32,351 nucleotides of DNA. It comes from Gammaproteobacteria bacterium (GTDB lineage Bacteria > Pseudomonadota > Gammaproteobacteria > Pseudomonadales > Halieaceae). Under the pieces are notes generated by a model, which was not told the DNA's origin, did not search any database, and saw nothing but the letters and a program-made list of their open reading frames with translations. The stretch is taken from the NCBI GenBank assembly GCA_003646405.1, contig QNFR01000017.1:1-32351 (forward strand), written 5' to 3'. Shown piece after piece: positions 25,769-32,351 of this stretch. Position 1 is the first letter of the stretch; the number at the start of each line of letters is the position of its first letter. The position numbers were made by a program, and so were the translations under genes.

Positions 25769-27445
25769 ATGAGCGAATCCTTCGCTGAACTATTTGAAGA
25801 GAGTCTGAAAACCGTCGATATGAAGCCAGGTGCCATCGTCACCGGCGTGGTTATCGATATAGATAACGAGTGGGTTACCGTACATGCGGGCCTGAAGTCA
25901 GAAGGTGTTATCCCTCGTGCCCAATTTCTCGATGCCGGTGGCGAATGCAAGCTGACTATCGGGGACGAAGTACAGGTTGCACTGGAAACCGTGGAAGACG
26001 GTTTCGGTGAGACCAAGCTGTCCCGCGAGAAAGCCAAGCGCGCTGAAGCATGGAAAGACCTTGAGGCGGCCCACGAAGCCGATGAAGTGGTCACCGGCAT
26101 TATCAACGGCAAGGTCAAAGGCGGCTTTACCGTGGATATCAATACTATCCGCGCATTCCTTCCGGGCTCTCTGGTGGATGTGCGTCCGGTGCGCGAGACT
26201 GTGCATCTGGAAGGCAAGGAACTGGAATTCAAGGTCATCAAGCTGGACCAGAAGCGCAACAACGTGGTGGTTTCACGTCGTGCCGTGATGGAAGCCGCCA
26301 ACAGCGTCGAGCGCGACGCCCTGCTGGAATCCCTGCAGGAAGGCATGTCCGTCAAGGGTATCGTGAAGAACCTGACCGACTACGGTGCGTTTGTTGACCT
26401 GGGCGGCGTTGACGGCCTGCTGCACATTACCGATATGGCCTGGAAGCGGATCAAGCATCCCTCCGAGATCGTGGAAGTCGGCCAGGAAATCGACGTCAAG
26501 ATCCTCAAGTTCGACCGCGAACGCAATCGCGTGTCACTGGGTCTGAAGCAACTGGGTGAAGACCCGTGGGTTGAAATTACCGGTCGTTATCCCGAAGGCA
26601 GCCGCGTTGTGGCGCGCATCACTAACCTTACCGACTACGGCTGTTTTGCCGAGCTGGAAGAGGGTGTTGAAGGCCTTGTGCACGTATCCGAAATGGATTG
26701 GACCAACAAGAACGTACACCCCTCCAAAATCGTCAACCTGGGCGATGAGATAGAGGTGATGGTTCTGGATATCGACGAAGAGCGTCGTCGCATCTCACTG
26801 GGTATCAAACAGTGCCAGCAAAACCCCTGGGACGCCTTTGCTTCCCAGTACACCAAGGGTGCCAAGATCTCTGGCAACATCAAGTCTATTACTGACTTCG
26901 GTATCTTCATCGGCCTGGAAGGCAATATTGACGGACTGGTACACCTGTCCGACATCAGCTGGAACGAAACTGGCGAAGAGGCCGTGCGTAACTACAAGAA
27001 AGGCGACGAGCTCGAGACGGTTATCCTGTCCATCGACCCCGAGCGTGAGCGCATCTCTCTGGGCGTCAAGCAGCTCGAAGATGATCCTTTCGGCAACTAT
27101 GTCGCCGAGAACGACCGCGGTGCGATCGTTGTGGGTGAAGTTATCGAGGTTGACGCGAAGTCGGTGGTCGTCAAACTGGCGGAAGAAGTTATGGGTGTGC
27201 TGAAGGCCTCTGACATCAGTCGCGAGAAGGTTGAAGATGCTCGCAACTCGTTCAAGGTTGGCGACTCCATCGAAGCCAAGATCATCTCTGTGGATCGCAA
27301 GAACCGTGGCCTGGCCCTGTCTATCAAGGCCAAGGATTACGATGATGAGAAGGAGGCGGTGAAGTCCCTGAAAGACTCCGAGCAGGAAAAGGCCTCACCG
27401 GGTACTATCGGTGACCTGATCAAGGCGCAGATGAACGACAAGTAA
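25769..27445 (+). CDS. rpsA: 30S ribosomal protein S1
   Basis: S1 binds and unfolds mRNA on the 30S subunit and is needed for translation of most mRNAs with weak Shine-Dalgarno sequences. The 558-aa protein carries six S1-type OB-fold repeats; the later ones show the full signature (for example [20 protein letters not shown], then [12 protein letters not shown], and [19 protein letters not shown]). The first two are the degenerate ribosome-binding type seen in all proteobacterial S1. Length equals E. coli S1 (557 aa). The start ATG 25769 has only a weak CAGGT upstream within an AT-rich leader. This fits the unusual, autoregulated initiation region known for rpsA in E. coli. A strong terminator follows. 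Confidence 0.97.
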   Translation: MSESFAELFEESLKTVDMKPGAIVTGVVIDIDNEWVTVHAGLKSEGVIPRAQFLDAGGECKLTIGDEVQVALETVEDGFGETKLSREKAKRAEAWKDLEAAHEADEVVTGIINGKVKGGFTVDINTIRAFLPGSLVDVRPVRETVHLEGKELEFKVIKLDQKRNNVVVSRRAVMEAANSVERDALLESLQEGMSVKGIVKNLTDYGAFVDLGGVDGLLHITDMAWKRIKHPSEIVEVGQEIDVKILKFDRERNRVSLGLKQLGEDPWVEITGRYPEGSRVVARITNLTDYGCFAELEEGVEGLVHVSEMDWTNKNVHPSKIVNLGDEIEVMVLDIDEERRRISLGIKQCQQNPWDAFASQYTKGAKISGNIKSITDFGIFIGLEGNIDGLVHLSDISWNETGEEAVRNYKKGDELETVILSIDPERERISLGVKQLEDDPFGNYVAENDRGAIVVGEVIEVDAKSVVVKLAEEVMGVLKASDISREKVEDARNSFKVGDSIEAKIISVDRKNRGLALSIKAKDYDDEKEAVKSLKDSEQEKASPGTIGDLIKAQMNDK

Positions 27446-27475
27446 TTCGCTGTACCGGGCTTCGGTCCACTCTCT

Positions 27476-27503
27476 AAAGGGCTCACTTCGGTGGGCCCTT
27501 TTT
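27476..27503 (+). terminator. Rho-independent terminator after rpsA
   Basis: AAAGGGCTCAC and GTGGGCCCTTT form an 11-bp stem (one G-T pair) around a stable TTCG tetraloop, followed by a run of five T. It begins about 30 bases after the rpsA stop and should end the serC-to-rpsA transcript. Confidence 0.92.
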
Positions 27504-27562
27504 CGTTGTTCTTTATCTGGTTTCCCCCGAGCAGCGGATGTTGAGAAATACCCCATCAGGGT

Positions 27563-27594
27563 ACGCTACAAGCACGCCCCTGTGCTTGTAGCGT
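27563..27594. repeat. Perfect 13-bp inverted repeat upstream of ihfB
   Basis: ACGCTACAAGCAC (27563-27575) and GTGCTTGTAGCGT (27582-27594) are exact reverse complements around a six-base loop, GCCCCT. No T run follows on either strand, so it is not a standard terminator. It lies 60 bases beyond the rpsA terminator and about 150 bases before ihfB. It could be a REP-like element, an operator or an RNA processing site. Confidence 0.75.
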
Positions 27595-27741
27595 GTCCAG
27601 GGAGGGAAACAGACCTTCTCGTGGCGGGACAGTGGCACAATTTTCCGTTAAAAAATAACAACTTGCGTAAAAGCTCGCCAGCGTCCACAATACGCTTTCG
27701 ACAATGGCAACCCATAAGAAAACCTCTGAACAGGGGGCTGT

Positions 27742-28038
27742 ATGACCAAAAGCGAATTGATTGAAACGATTTCAATGAGACAGAGCCAGTTATCCTCCAA
27801 GGATGTCGAACTGGCCATAAAGACGATTCTGGAGCACATGTCCCAGGCGCTATCCGCCGGAGAGCGTATAGAAATTCGTGGTTTCGGCAGTTTCTCTCTG
27901 CATTTTCGCGAACCGCGCCGCGGCCGCAATCCCAAGACTGGGGATGCAGTTGAGCTTACCGGAAAGTATGTCCCTCACTTTAAACCCGGCAAGGAATTGC
28001 GAGAGCGGGTAAATATGGGGTTGCAAATGGGGCTTTAG
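27742..28038 (+). CDS. ihfB: Integration host factor subunit beta
   Basis: IHF-beta pairs with IHF-alpha and bends DNA sharply at specific sites, acting in recombination, replication and transcription. The 98-aa protein starts [10 protein letters not shown], shows the dimer helices and the beta-ribbon arm motif [21 protein letters not shown] with the intercalating Pro in NPKTG, then [21 protein letters not shown]. This pattern is IHF-beta rather than HU or IHF-alpha. A strong purine stretch (AGGGGG) lies five bases upstream of ATG 27742. rpsA-ihfB is the usual order, but here a terminator and about 240 bp separate them, so ihfB probably has its own promoter. Confidence 0.95.
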   Translation: MTKSELIETISMRQSQLSSKDVELAIKTILEHMSQALSAGERIEIRGFGSFSLHFREPRRGRNPKTGDAVELTGKYVPHFKPGKELRERVNMGLQMGL

Positions 28039-28079
28039 TGCACTTATTTAATCCCTAACTGGTGACCTGGAAGACCCAC

Positions 28080-28385
28080 ATGAAGTTTCTGCGTAAAATA
28101 CTCACTATTATCATTGTGCTGGCCACCATAGGCGTGGGCGTGTTGTTCGCCTTGCAAAACAAGATGCCGGTGCCACTGGATCTGCTGGTTTATACCTTCG
28201 AGCCAAAGAGCCTCGCTCTGTGGGTTCTCGCCGCATTTGCCCTGGGTGGTTTGCTGGGTATGCTTATCTCCTCAGTGATTATGATTCGTATGCGGACTTC
28301 TTTCGGTTCCTGCAGGCGGAAGTTGGCCAAGGCGCGGGCTGAGTTGGACAAGCTACGCAGCAACGACTCCGCAACGGATTCATGA
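28080..28385 (+). CDS. lapA: LapA family (DUF1049) inner-membrane protein
   Basis: LapA is a small two-helix inner-membrane protein; in E. coli it works with LapB in lipopolysaccharide assembly and LpxC turnover. The 101-aa product has helix one ([21 protein letters not shown]), a conserved [14 protein letters not shown] loop, helix two ([24 protein letters not shown]) and a basic, coiled-coil-like C-terminus ([15 protein letters not shown]). ATG 28080, with GGAAG upstream, is preferred over GTG 28062, which would add six polar residues. The stop overlaps the pyrF start (ATGA). In E. coli lapB lies between lapA and pyrF; here it is missing from this position. Confidence 0.88.
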   Translation: MKFLRKILTIIIVLATIGVGVLFALQNKMPVPLDLLVYTFEPKSLALWVLAAFALGGLLGMLISSVIMIRMRTSFGSCRRKLAKARAELDKLRSNDSATDS

Positions 28386-29071
28386 ATACACCGGTAGTCG
28401 TCGCCCTGGACTACGCCGCTGCAGCGCCTGCCCTGAGTCTGGCAGAACGCCTTACTCCTGAACTGTGTCGCCTGAAGGTTGGCAAGGAGTTGTTCACCCG
28501 CTGCGGGCCGCAGTTGGTAGAAAAACTTCAGAAAATGGGTTTTGAGGTGTTTCTGGACCTGAAGTTTCACGATATTCCCAATACCGTAGCAGGCGCTGTG
28601 CGGGCCGCTGCCGAGCTCGGTGTCTGGATGGTGAATGTACACGCCGGCGGCGGGCGCCGGATGATGGAGGCAGCGAAGGAGGCCTTGCAGTCGTTGCCCC
28701 GCAAACCGCTGTTGATCGGGGTGACCGTGCTTACCAGCATGTCAGACGAAGACTTGCTGGAACTGGGCTACACTGAGTCACCCCGACAGCGCGTGTTGCG
28801 TCTGGCGAAGCTGGCGGCACAAAGCGGGTTGGATGGCGTGGTTTGCTCGGCGTTGGAAGCCGCAGAGTTGCGTCAGGCCCGGGGCGATGATTTTTGCCTG
28901 GTCACCCCTGGCATCCGCCTGGCGGGTGATGCCGCCGGCGATCAGCGCCGTGTGGTTACGCCGGTCGATGCGGTGGCGATGGGCGCTGATTACCTGGTTA
29001 TCGGTCGTTCGGTGACTGGTGCGGATGATCCTCTTGCTGCGTTACTGCGGGTGCATGCTGAACTCGCGTAA
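28382..29071 (+). CDS. pyrF: Orotidine 5'-phosphate decarboxylase (PyrF)
   Basis: PyrF catalyses the last step of de novo UMP synthesis. The 229-aa TIM barrel shows [27 protein letters not shown] with the substrate Lys, the catalytic [15 protein letters not shown] (Asp-Lys-Asp array), [37 protein letters not shown] and the phosphate-gripper [12 protein letters not shown]. All the catalytic residues are present, and length matches the family. The ATG overlaps the lapA stop, so translation is coupled. An intergenic hairpin follows, then a ComEA-like gene. Confidence 0.96.
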   Translation: MNTPVVVALDYAAAAPALSLAERLTPELCRLKVGKELFTRCGPQLVEKLQKMGFEVFLDLKFHDIPNTVAGAVRAAAELGVWMVNVHAGGGRRMMEAAKEALQSLPRKPLLIGVTVLTSMSDEDLLELGYTESPRQRVLRLAKLAAQSGLDGVVCSALEAAELRQARGDDFCLVTPGIRLAGDAAGDQRRVVTPVDAVAMGADYLVIGRSVTGADDPLAALLRVHAELA

Positions 29072-29081
29072 CATCAAATGC

Positions 29082-29103
29082 GGTCGCAACGCCCGTTGCG
29101 GCC
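29082..29103. other. GC-rich hairpin after pyrF
   Basis: GGTCGCAACG and CGTTGCGGCC pair (one G-T) around a two-base CC centre, 11 bases past the pyrF stop. A T-rich stretch starts only about 12 bases later, so it is at best a weak terminator; it may instead be an mRNA 3' stabiliser. Confidence 0.4.
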
Positions 29104-29175
29104 CGGATCACTGCTAGACTTTTCTTCGATACGGATGCCTGCAAGGACGCAGCTCGCCTATATGGAGATTACATC

Positions 29176-29553
29176 ATGAACTATTCATACCTGAAACAAG
29201 TCTATGCCTGGACCGCACCGGCGGTTGAGCGCATCCTTTTAACCCGGCAGTTTGGCGCGGCGGCCGCCCTGGTCGTCGCACTGACCCTTGGCGCGAGCCT
29301 GCTCGCCGGAAGTACCGCAGTATTCGCGCAGGAGGTCACTGCAGCACCCGCTGTGGCGACCGTTAATATCAACTCAGCCGACGCACAAACGTTGGCAACC
29401 GGACTCAATGGGGTAGGGCAATCGCGAGCGATGGAGATCGTGCGCTACCGTGAGGCCTACGGGCCCTTTGCCACTGTTGAGGAACTCACTGAGGTGAAGG
29501 GGATTGGTAAATCCACCCTCGAAAACAACCGTGCATTAATAACACTGGAATAA
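29176..29553 (+). CDS. ComEA-like helix-hairpin-helix protein
   Basis: Proteins of this family bind double-stranded DNA through two helix-hairpin-helix motifs; ComEA pulls DNA into the periplasm during natural transformation. The 125-aa product has an unusually long N-terminus (about 30 residues) before a signal/membrane segment (AAAALVVALTLGASLLAGSTAVFA). The mature domain follows: VNINSADAQTLATGLNGVGQSRAMEIVRYRE and PFATVEELTEVKGIGKSTLENNR, both HhH motifs with the GVG/GIG turns. Small ComEA-like genes also sit beside O-antigen loci in Pseudomonas, so the location alone does not prove a role in transformation. GGAG lies nine bases before ATG 29176. A terminator follows. Confidence 0.88.
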   Translation: MNYSYLKQVYAWTAPAVERILLTRQFGAAAALVVALTLGASLLAGSTAVFAQEVTAAPAVATVNINSADAQTLATGLNGVGQSRAMEIVRYREAYGPFATVEELTEVKGIGKSTLENNRALITLE

Positions 29554-29575
29554 GGCGACCGCATCCGTATCATGT

Positions 29576-29597
29576 GGGGGGCTTTGGCCCCCTTTTT
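29576..29597 (+). terminator. Rho-independent terminator after the ComEA-like gene
   Basis: GGGGGC and GCCCCC form a six-pair stem around TTTG, followed by five T. The flanking ATCATG and CATGAT are also complementary, so the hairpin could be extended through the T run. It separates the housekeeping genes from the polysaccharide locus. Confidence 0.88.
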
Positions 29598-29626
29598 CAT
29601 GATAGTGTCAACAGGCCCTAAATAAC

Positions 29627-30571
29627 GTGAGATGCCTCGTTACCGGTGCCACCGGATTTGTCGGACGCCAACTTTGCCGGCAACTGGCTGACCAGGGCGA
29701 TCCTGTTGTCGCGCTGAGTAGGACGGGTGCGACTCTGGCTGACGGCACACCGACTCAGGCACTGGACCTGGCGGTACATGAACCCGAAGCAACTTTGCTT
29801 GCGGGTGTCGATGTGGTATTTCACCTGGCCGGAATCGCCCATCAGCGGGCGCAGGAACCGGCCTATAGGCAGCTAAATTATCGAGCTACGTTGAGCCTGG
29901 CCCGCCAGGCCGCCGCCGCCGGGGTAAAGTGTTTTGTTTTTCTGAGCAGTGTCAAAGCGATGGGCCCTCCCGGTTCCGGACGGGTGCGCTCCGAAAGTGA
30001 TTGTGCCCCTCCCGTGGACCCCTATGGTCTGTCCAAATGGCAGGCGGAATGTTCCCTGCGAGAAGAATTTTCCAGCGCTGCCATGTCGGTGGTTATTTTG
30101 CGCCCGGCGCTGGTTTACGGCGCCAACGCCAAAGGTAACCTGACGCGCCTGTCTACCGGGGTGCGGCGTGGCTTGCCACGGCCGCCAGCACTGGGTGCCC
30201 GCTCGATGCTGGCGCTGCAGGATCTGGTGGATCTGCTGCGTAAGATCGCTGTCAACCCGCCCGAGGGCGTGCATACCTGGATAGTCTGCGATAGCCGCTC
30301 CTACAGTACCCGCCTTCTTTACGACGTGTTGCGCCAGGCCAGTGGTAAAGGTGTGGGGATTGCCTGGCTGCCGCGCTGGGGTTGGCGGCTGGGCGCCGCA
30401 ATGCTTGACCTGGTCTCTGGCGGAGGCGGCCAGACAACATTTAACAAGCTGTTCGGAACTGAGTTGTACAGCAATGCAGCAGTGCTGGCGGTTATGGATT
30501 GGCACCCCGGAAACCGCCTCGAAGATGTGATAAGCGACATGGTCGCGGGTGGCCGGGGCTCCGGTTCGTGA
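29627..30571 (+). CDS. NAD-dependent epimerase/dehydratase (WbpV/GalE-like extended SDR)
   Basis: This is a nucleotide-sugar modifying extended SDR. By position it is probably the WbpV-type reductase that turns UDP-4-keto-6-deoxy-GlcNAc into UDP-QuiNAc (or the C4 epimer). The 314-aa protein starts at GTG 29627 with MRCLVTGATGFVGRQLC (glycine motif residues 7-13). DVVFHLAGIAHQRAQEPAY, CFVFLSSVKAMG (catalytic Ser region), DPYGLSKWQAE (Tyr and Lys of the catalytic pair) and VVILRPALVYGANAKGN follow. A C-terminal substrate domain ends it. No good Shine-Dalgarno sequence is visible. The stop overlaps the next gene as GTGA. The order reductase-WbpL-WbpM parallels the Pseudomonas O6-type O-antigen locus. 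Substrate is inferred only from context. Confidence 0.88.
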   Translation: MRCLVTGATGFVGRQLCRQLADQGDPVVALSRTGATLADGTPTQALDLAVHEPEATLLAGVDVVFHLAGIAHQRAQEPAYRQLNYRATLSLARQAAAAGVKCFVFLSSVKAMGPPGSGRVRSESDCAPPVDPYGLSKWQAECSLREEFSSAAMSVVILRPALVYGANAKGNLTRLSTGVRRGLPRPPALGARSMLALQDLVDLLRKIAVNPPEGVHTWIVCDSRSYSTRLLYDVLRQASGKGVGIAWLPRWGWRLGAAMLDLVSGGGGQTTFNKLFGTELYSNAAVLAVMDWHPGNRLEDVISDMVAGGRGSGS

Positions 30572-31554
30572 CTGTCGTGCTGATTACCCTGCTGTTGTCC
30601 GCCGCCCTGTGTGGTTTGTACCTGCTCCTGGCCCGTCGCTGGCAAATCCTGGATACACCGAATGAACGCAGTTCCCACCAGCAACCCACTCCCCACGGAG
30701 GTGGCGTGCCGCTGTTACTGGCATTCGTCACGGGGCTGCTGCTGGCCGCCTTGTGGCGGGGAGCCTGGGATGGTGGGTTTATCACTCTGGCGGTGGCAGC
30801 GCTGTTTCTCATGTCGCTCGGTGTCATCGACGACCTGCGCGGTTTGTCGGTGAGGTTGCGTTTCGCGGTTTATGGTTTGCTGTGTCTATTGGTAGCGACG
30901 ACTTTGTTGTCGCCTGTATTGGCGGATAGCATAGTGCGCGGCGGGGTATTGGTGGTGCTCGCGACGACTGCCATGCTCTGGTCACTGAATTTATATAATT
31001 TTATGGATGGCATCGACGGTATCGCTGCGACCCAGTGTGTTGTGGCCTGCTGCAGCGCGGCACTGTTGTCCTGGGGGACGGGAGGCGGTTATAGCTACGC
31101 CCTGTTTTGCCTGATTCTGGCAGCCAGTCATCTCGGCTTCCTGTTATGGAACTGGCCTCCGGCACGGCTGTTTATGGGTGATGCAGGCAGCATCCCCACC
31201 GGCTTTTTACTGGCTGGTCTGGCCCTGCTGGGAGCGGTGCAGGGCCAGCTTAATCCACTGTGCTGGCTGGTGTTACTGGCAGTTTTTGTCACCGATGCCA
31301 GCTGGACCCTGGTGTGGCGCATAGTGAGTGGGCAGGCCTTCACCCGACCCCACCGCCTCCATGCCTATCAACGCCTCAGTCGATCCCGGGACTCTCACCT
31401 GGCGGTGGATGTGCTACTGCTGGCGTTAAACGCCCTGTGGCTGTTGCCGCTGGCCTGGGCGGTGCAAATCTGGCCTAACTATGGAATTTTATTGGTAATT
31501 TTGGCCTATCTTCCACTGCTTTGGGGCATGGCGAAAACGGCCAGATTCGCGTAG
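30568..31554 (+). CDS. wbpL: WbpL/WecA-type undecaprenyl-phosphate sugar-1-phosphate transferase
   Basis: This polytopic enzyme starts O-antigen synthesis by moving an N-acetylated sugar phosphate (in Pseudomonas, FucNAc, QuiNAc or GlcNAc) from UDP onto undecaprenyl phosphate at the inner membrane. The 328-aa protein is very hydrophobic with about ten helices. It shows the MraY/WecA family signature: TPNERSSHQQPTPHGGGVP near the N-terminus, GVIDDLRGLSVRLRF with the Asp pair, LYNFMDGIDGIAATQ, RLFMGDAGSIPTGFLL and the basic HRLHAYQRLSRS loop. GTG 30568 overlaps the upstream stop as GTGA and gives the normal N-terminus; the open frame extends to 30499 inside the previous gene. The exact sugar is not predictable from sequence alone. 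Confidence 0.9.
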   Translation: MTVVLITLLLSAALCGLYLLLARRWQILDTPNERSSHQQPTPHGGGVPLLLAFVTGLLLAALWRGAWDGGFITLAVAALFLMSLGVIDDLRGLSVRLRFAVYGLLCLLVATTLLSPVLADSIVRGGVLVVLATTAMLWSLNLYNFMDGIDGIAATQCVVACCSAALLSWGTGGGYSYALFCLILAASHLGFLLWNWPPARLFMGDAGSIPTGFLLAGLALLGAVQGQLNPLCWLVLLAVFVTDASWTLVWRIVSGQAFTRPHRLHAYQRLSRSRDSHLAVDVLLLALNALWLLPLAWAVQIWPNYGILLVILAYLPLLWGMAKTARFA

Positions 31555-31628
31555 TATTGGCTTCCTCAAGGCGCTGCAGTACCGCAACGAACGTGCGCCC
31601 GTCATGGGTATGGGAAATAGGAGAGGGC

Positions 31629-32351
31629 GTGCTGGATCGTTCGAGCAGTTTTTTATCGCGCTCTGCCTCTGGCTTCATCGATGGTTGTCGGGATGCCTTG
31701 GAAAAACTCATAGAGCTACCACGCAACATCAAACAGGCCTGTCTGTTATTCCTGGATATGGTGTTTGTCGGCTTTGCGATGTGGTCCGCTGTGGCCTTGC
31801 GCTGGGGCCACATGCATTTCCACCTGGGTGTTACCGAATACATCTGTTGCGTGGCCACGATACTGGTCAGTGCGGTAGTTTTCCTGCGCCTGGGTTTGTA
31901 TCGCGCCGTTATTCGCTTCATGGGCCAGCAGGCTATCTGGGCGATTATCATCGCTGTCACTTACTCCACATTGATACTGGGGGCCGTGATCTTCTTCGCC
32001 CAGGCGGAAGTGCCTCGCTCCACGCCGCTTATCTACTGGGGTCTGGCGCTGCTCGGTATAGGAGGCTCCCGCCTGACAGTGCGCGCCTATTATCAGGCCA
32101 AACTGCGTACGATGTCCGAGAATGTCATTATCTACGGTGCCGGCGAATCCGGCCGGGAATTGCTCACAGCTTTGTACCACGGTGATCAGTATCACGCGGT
32201 GGCATTCGTTGATGACGATCGGAAATTGCAGCGCTCGGTTATCAACGGGTTGCAGGTAGTGCGGCCGGAAGATTTGCCGCAGTTGATTGCCGAGCATGAT
32301 ATAACCCAGGTGCTACTGGCCATTCCCTCGGCATCGCCGGATCGGCGCAAA
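31629..32351 (+). CDS. wbpM: WbpM/CapD-like nucleotide-sugar 4,6-dehydratase, 3'-truncated by window end
   Basis: WbpM-type enzymes are membrane-anchored UDP-GlcNAc 4,6-dehydratases that supply the 4-keto-6-deoxy sugar for O-antigen and capsule. Only the first 241 codons are in the window; the family is usually about 600-660 aa. Visible parts are a cytoplasmic N-terminus and four membrane segments (QACLLFLDMVFVGFAMWSAV, YICCVATILVSAVVFLRLGL, an IIIAVTYSTLILGAVIFF helix and PLIYWGLALLGIGGSRL). The first Rossmann-like domain follows (ENVIIYGAGESGRELLTAL, AFVDDDRKLQRSVINGLQV). GTG 31629, with AGGAG five bases upstream, is the chosen start. An out-of-frame open reading frame at 31604-32185 is not coding. 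The catalytic dehydratase domain lies beyond the window. Confidence 0.88.
   Translation, partial: MLDRSSSFLSRSASGFIDGCRDALEKLIELPRNIKQACLLFLDMVFVGFAMWSAVALRWGHMHFHLGVTEYICCVATILVSAVVFLRLGLYRAVIRFMGQQAIWAIIIAVTYSTLILGAVIFFAQAEVPRSTPLIYWGLALLGIGGSRLTVRAYYQAKLRTMSENVIIYGAGESGRELLTALYHGDQYHAVAFVDDDRKLQRSVINGLQVVRPEDLPQLIAEHDITQVLLAIPSASPDRRK

Noticed and set aside
31604-32185. Plus-strand open frame of 193 codons at the right end
   Set aside because: The neighbouring frame, starting at GTG 31629, encodes a clear WbpM-like protein with a good Shine-Dalgarno sequence, so this frame is a shadow.
1-32351. CRISPR arrays, tRNA or rRNA genes, riboswitches, prophage or toxin-antitoxin genes
   Set aside because: None could be supported; I saw no regular direct repeats, no cloverleaf sequence and no phage or toxin-antitoxin protein motifs.

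Overview
The window looks like a chromosomal stretch of a marine gammaproteobacterium, probably of the Cellvibrionales/Pseudomonadales type (for example Halieaceae or Cellvibrionaceae). This is inferred from gene order and protein similarity, not from a database search. The order yciI–yciB–PHP(rnm)–yciO–scpA–scpB–rluB and the divergent block yciK–gph–ubiG–mtaD / gyrA–serC–pheA–tyrA–aroA–cmk–rpsA–ihfB are recognisable Pseudomonas-like core synteny. A sodium-pumping oxaloacetate decarboxylase (oadGAB) fits a marine lifestyle.

Layout: (1) 1-725 is the 3' part of an RND-efflux membrane fusion protein in visibly AT-richer DNA. It is followed by about 500 bp without an intact gene, which holds a possible decayed transposase fragment. 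(2) A Kch-type potassium channel (minus strand) diverges from oadG-oadA-oadB (plus). (3) Convergent to oadB, on the minus strand, are ppiA-pdxJ (overlapping), an SH3/coiled-coil membrane protein and yciI. (4) A short Hfq homologue (plus) sits between yciI and yciB (minus). (5) The plus-strand run rnm, yciO, scpA, scpB, rluB covers RNA processing, chromosome segregation and rRNA modification. (6) A tightly overlapping minus-strand operon mtaD-ubiG-gph-yciK faces rluB and diverges from gyrA. (7) gyrA and then serC-pheA-tyrA-aroA-cmk-rpsA form the large plus-strand housekeeping block (serine/PLP, aromatic amino acids, CMP kinase, ribosomal protein S1), closed by a strong hairpin terminator. (8) ihfB, lapA, pyrF and a ComEA-like protein follow, with another terminator. 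(9) The window ends in the start of a surface-polysaccharide (O-antigen/QuiNAc-type) locus: SDR epimerase/reductase, WbpL-like initiating transferase and the truncated 5' part of a WbpM-like dehydratase.

I found no clearly novel multi-gene system. The most interesting signals are: a Shine-Dalgarno plus GTG inside kch, exactly at the start of the RCK domain (an internal start for a soluble RCK subunit); an Hfq homologue in an atypical locus with a short tail; a PdxJ whose motifs resemble the Bacteroidetes-type subfamily, translationally coupled to a periplasmic cyclophilin; a Lys-to-Met change in the otherwise canonical GyrA box; a perfect 13-bp intergenic palindrome upstream of ihfB; and short near-identical repeats in the intergenic gaps around yciI, hfq, yciB and yciO.
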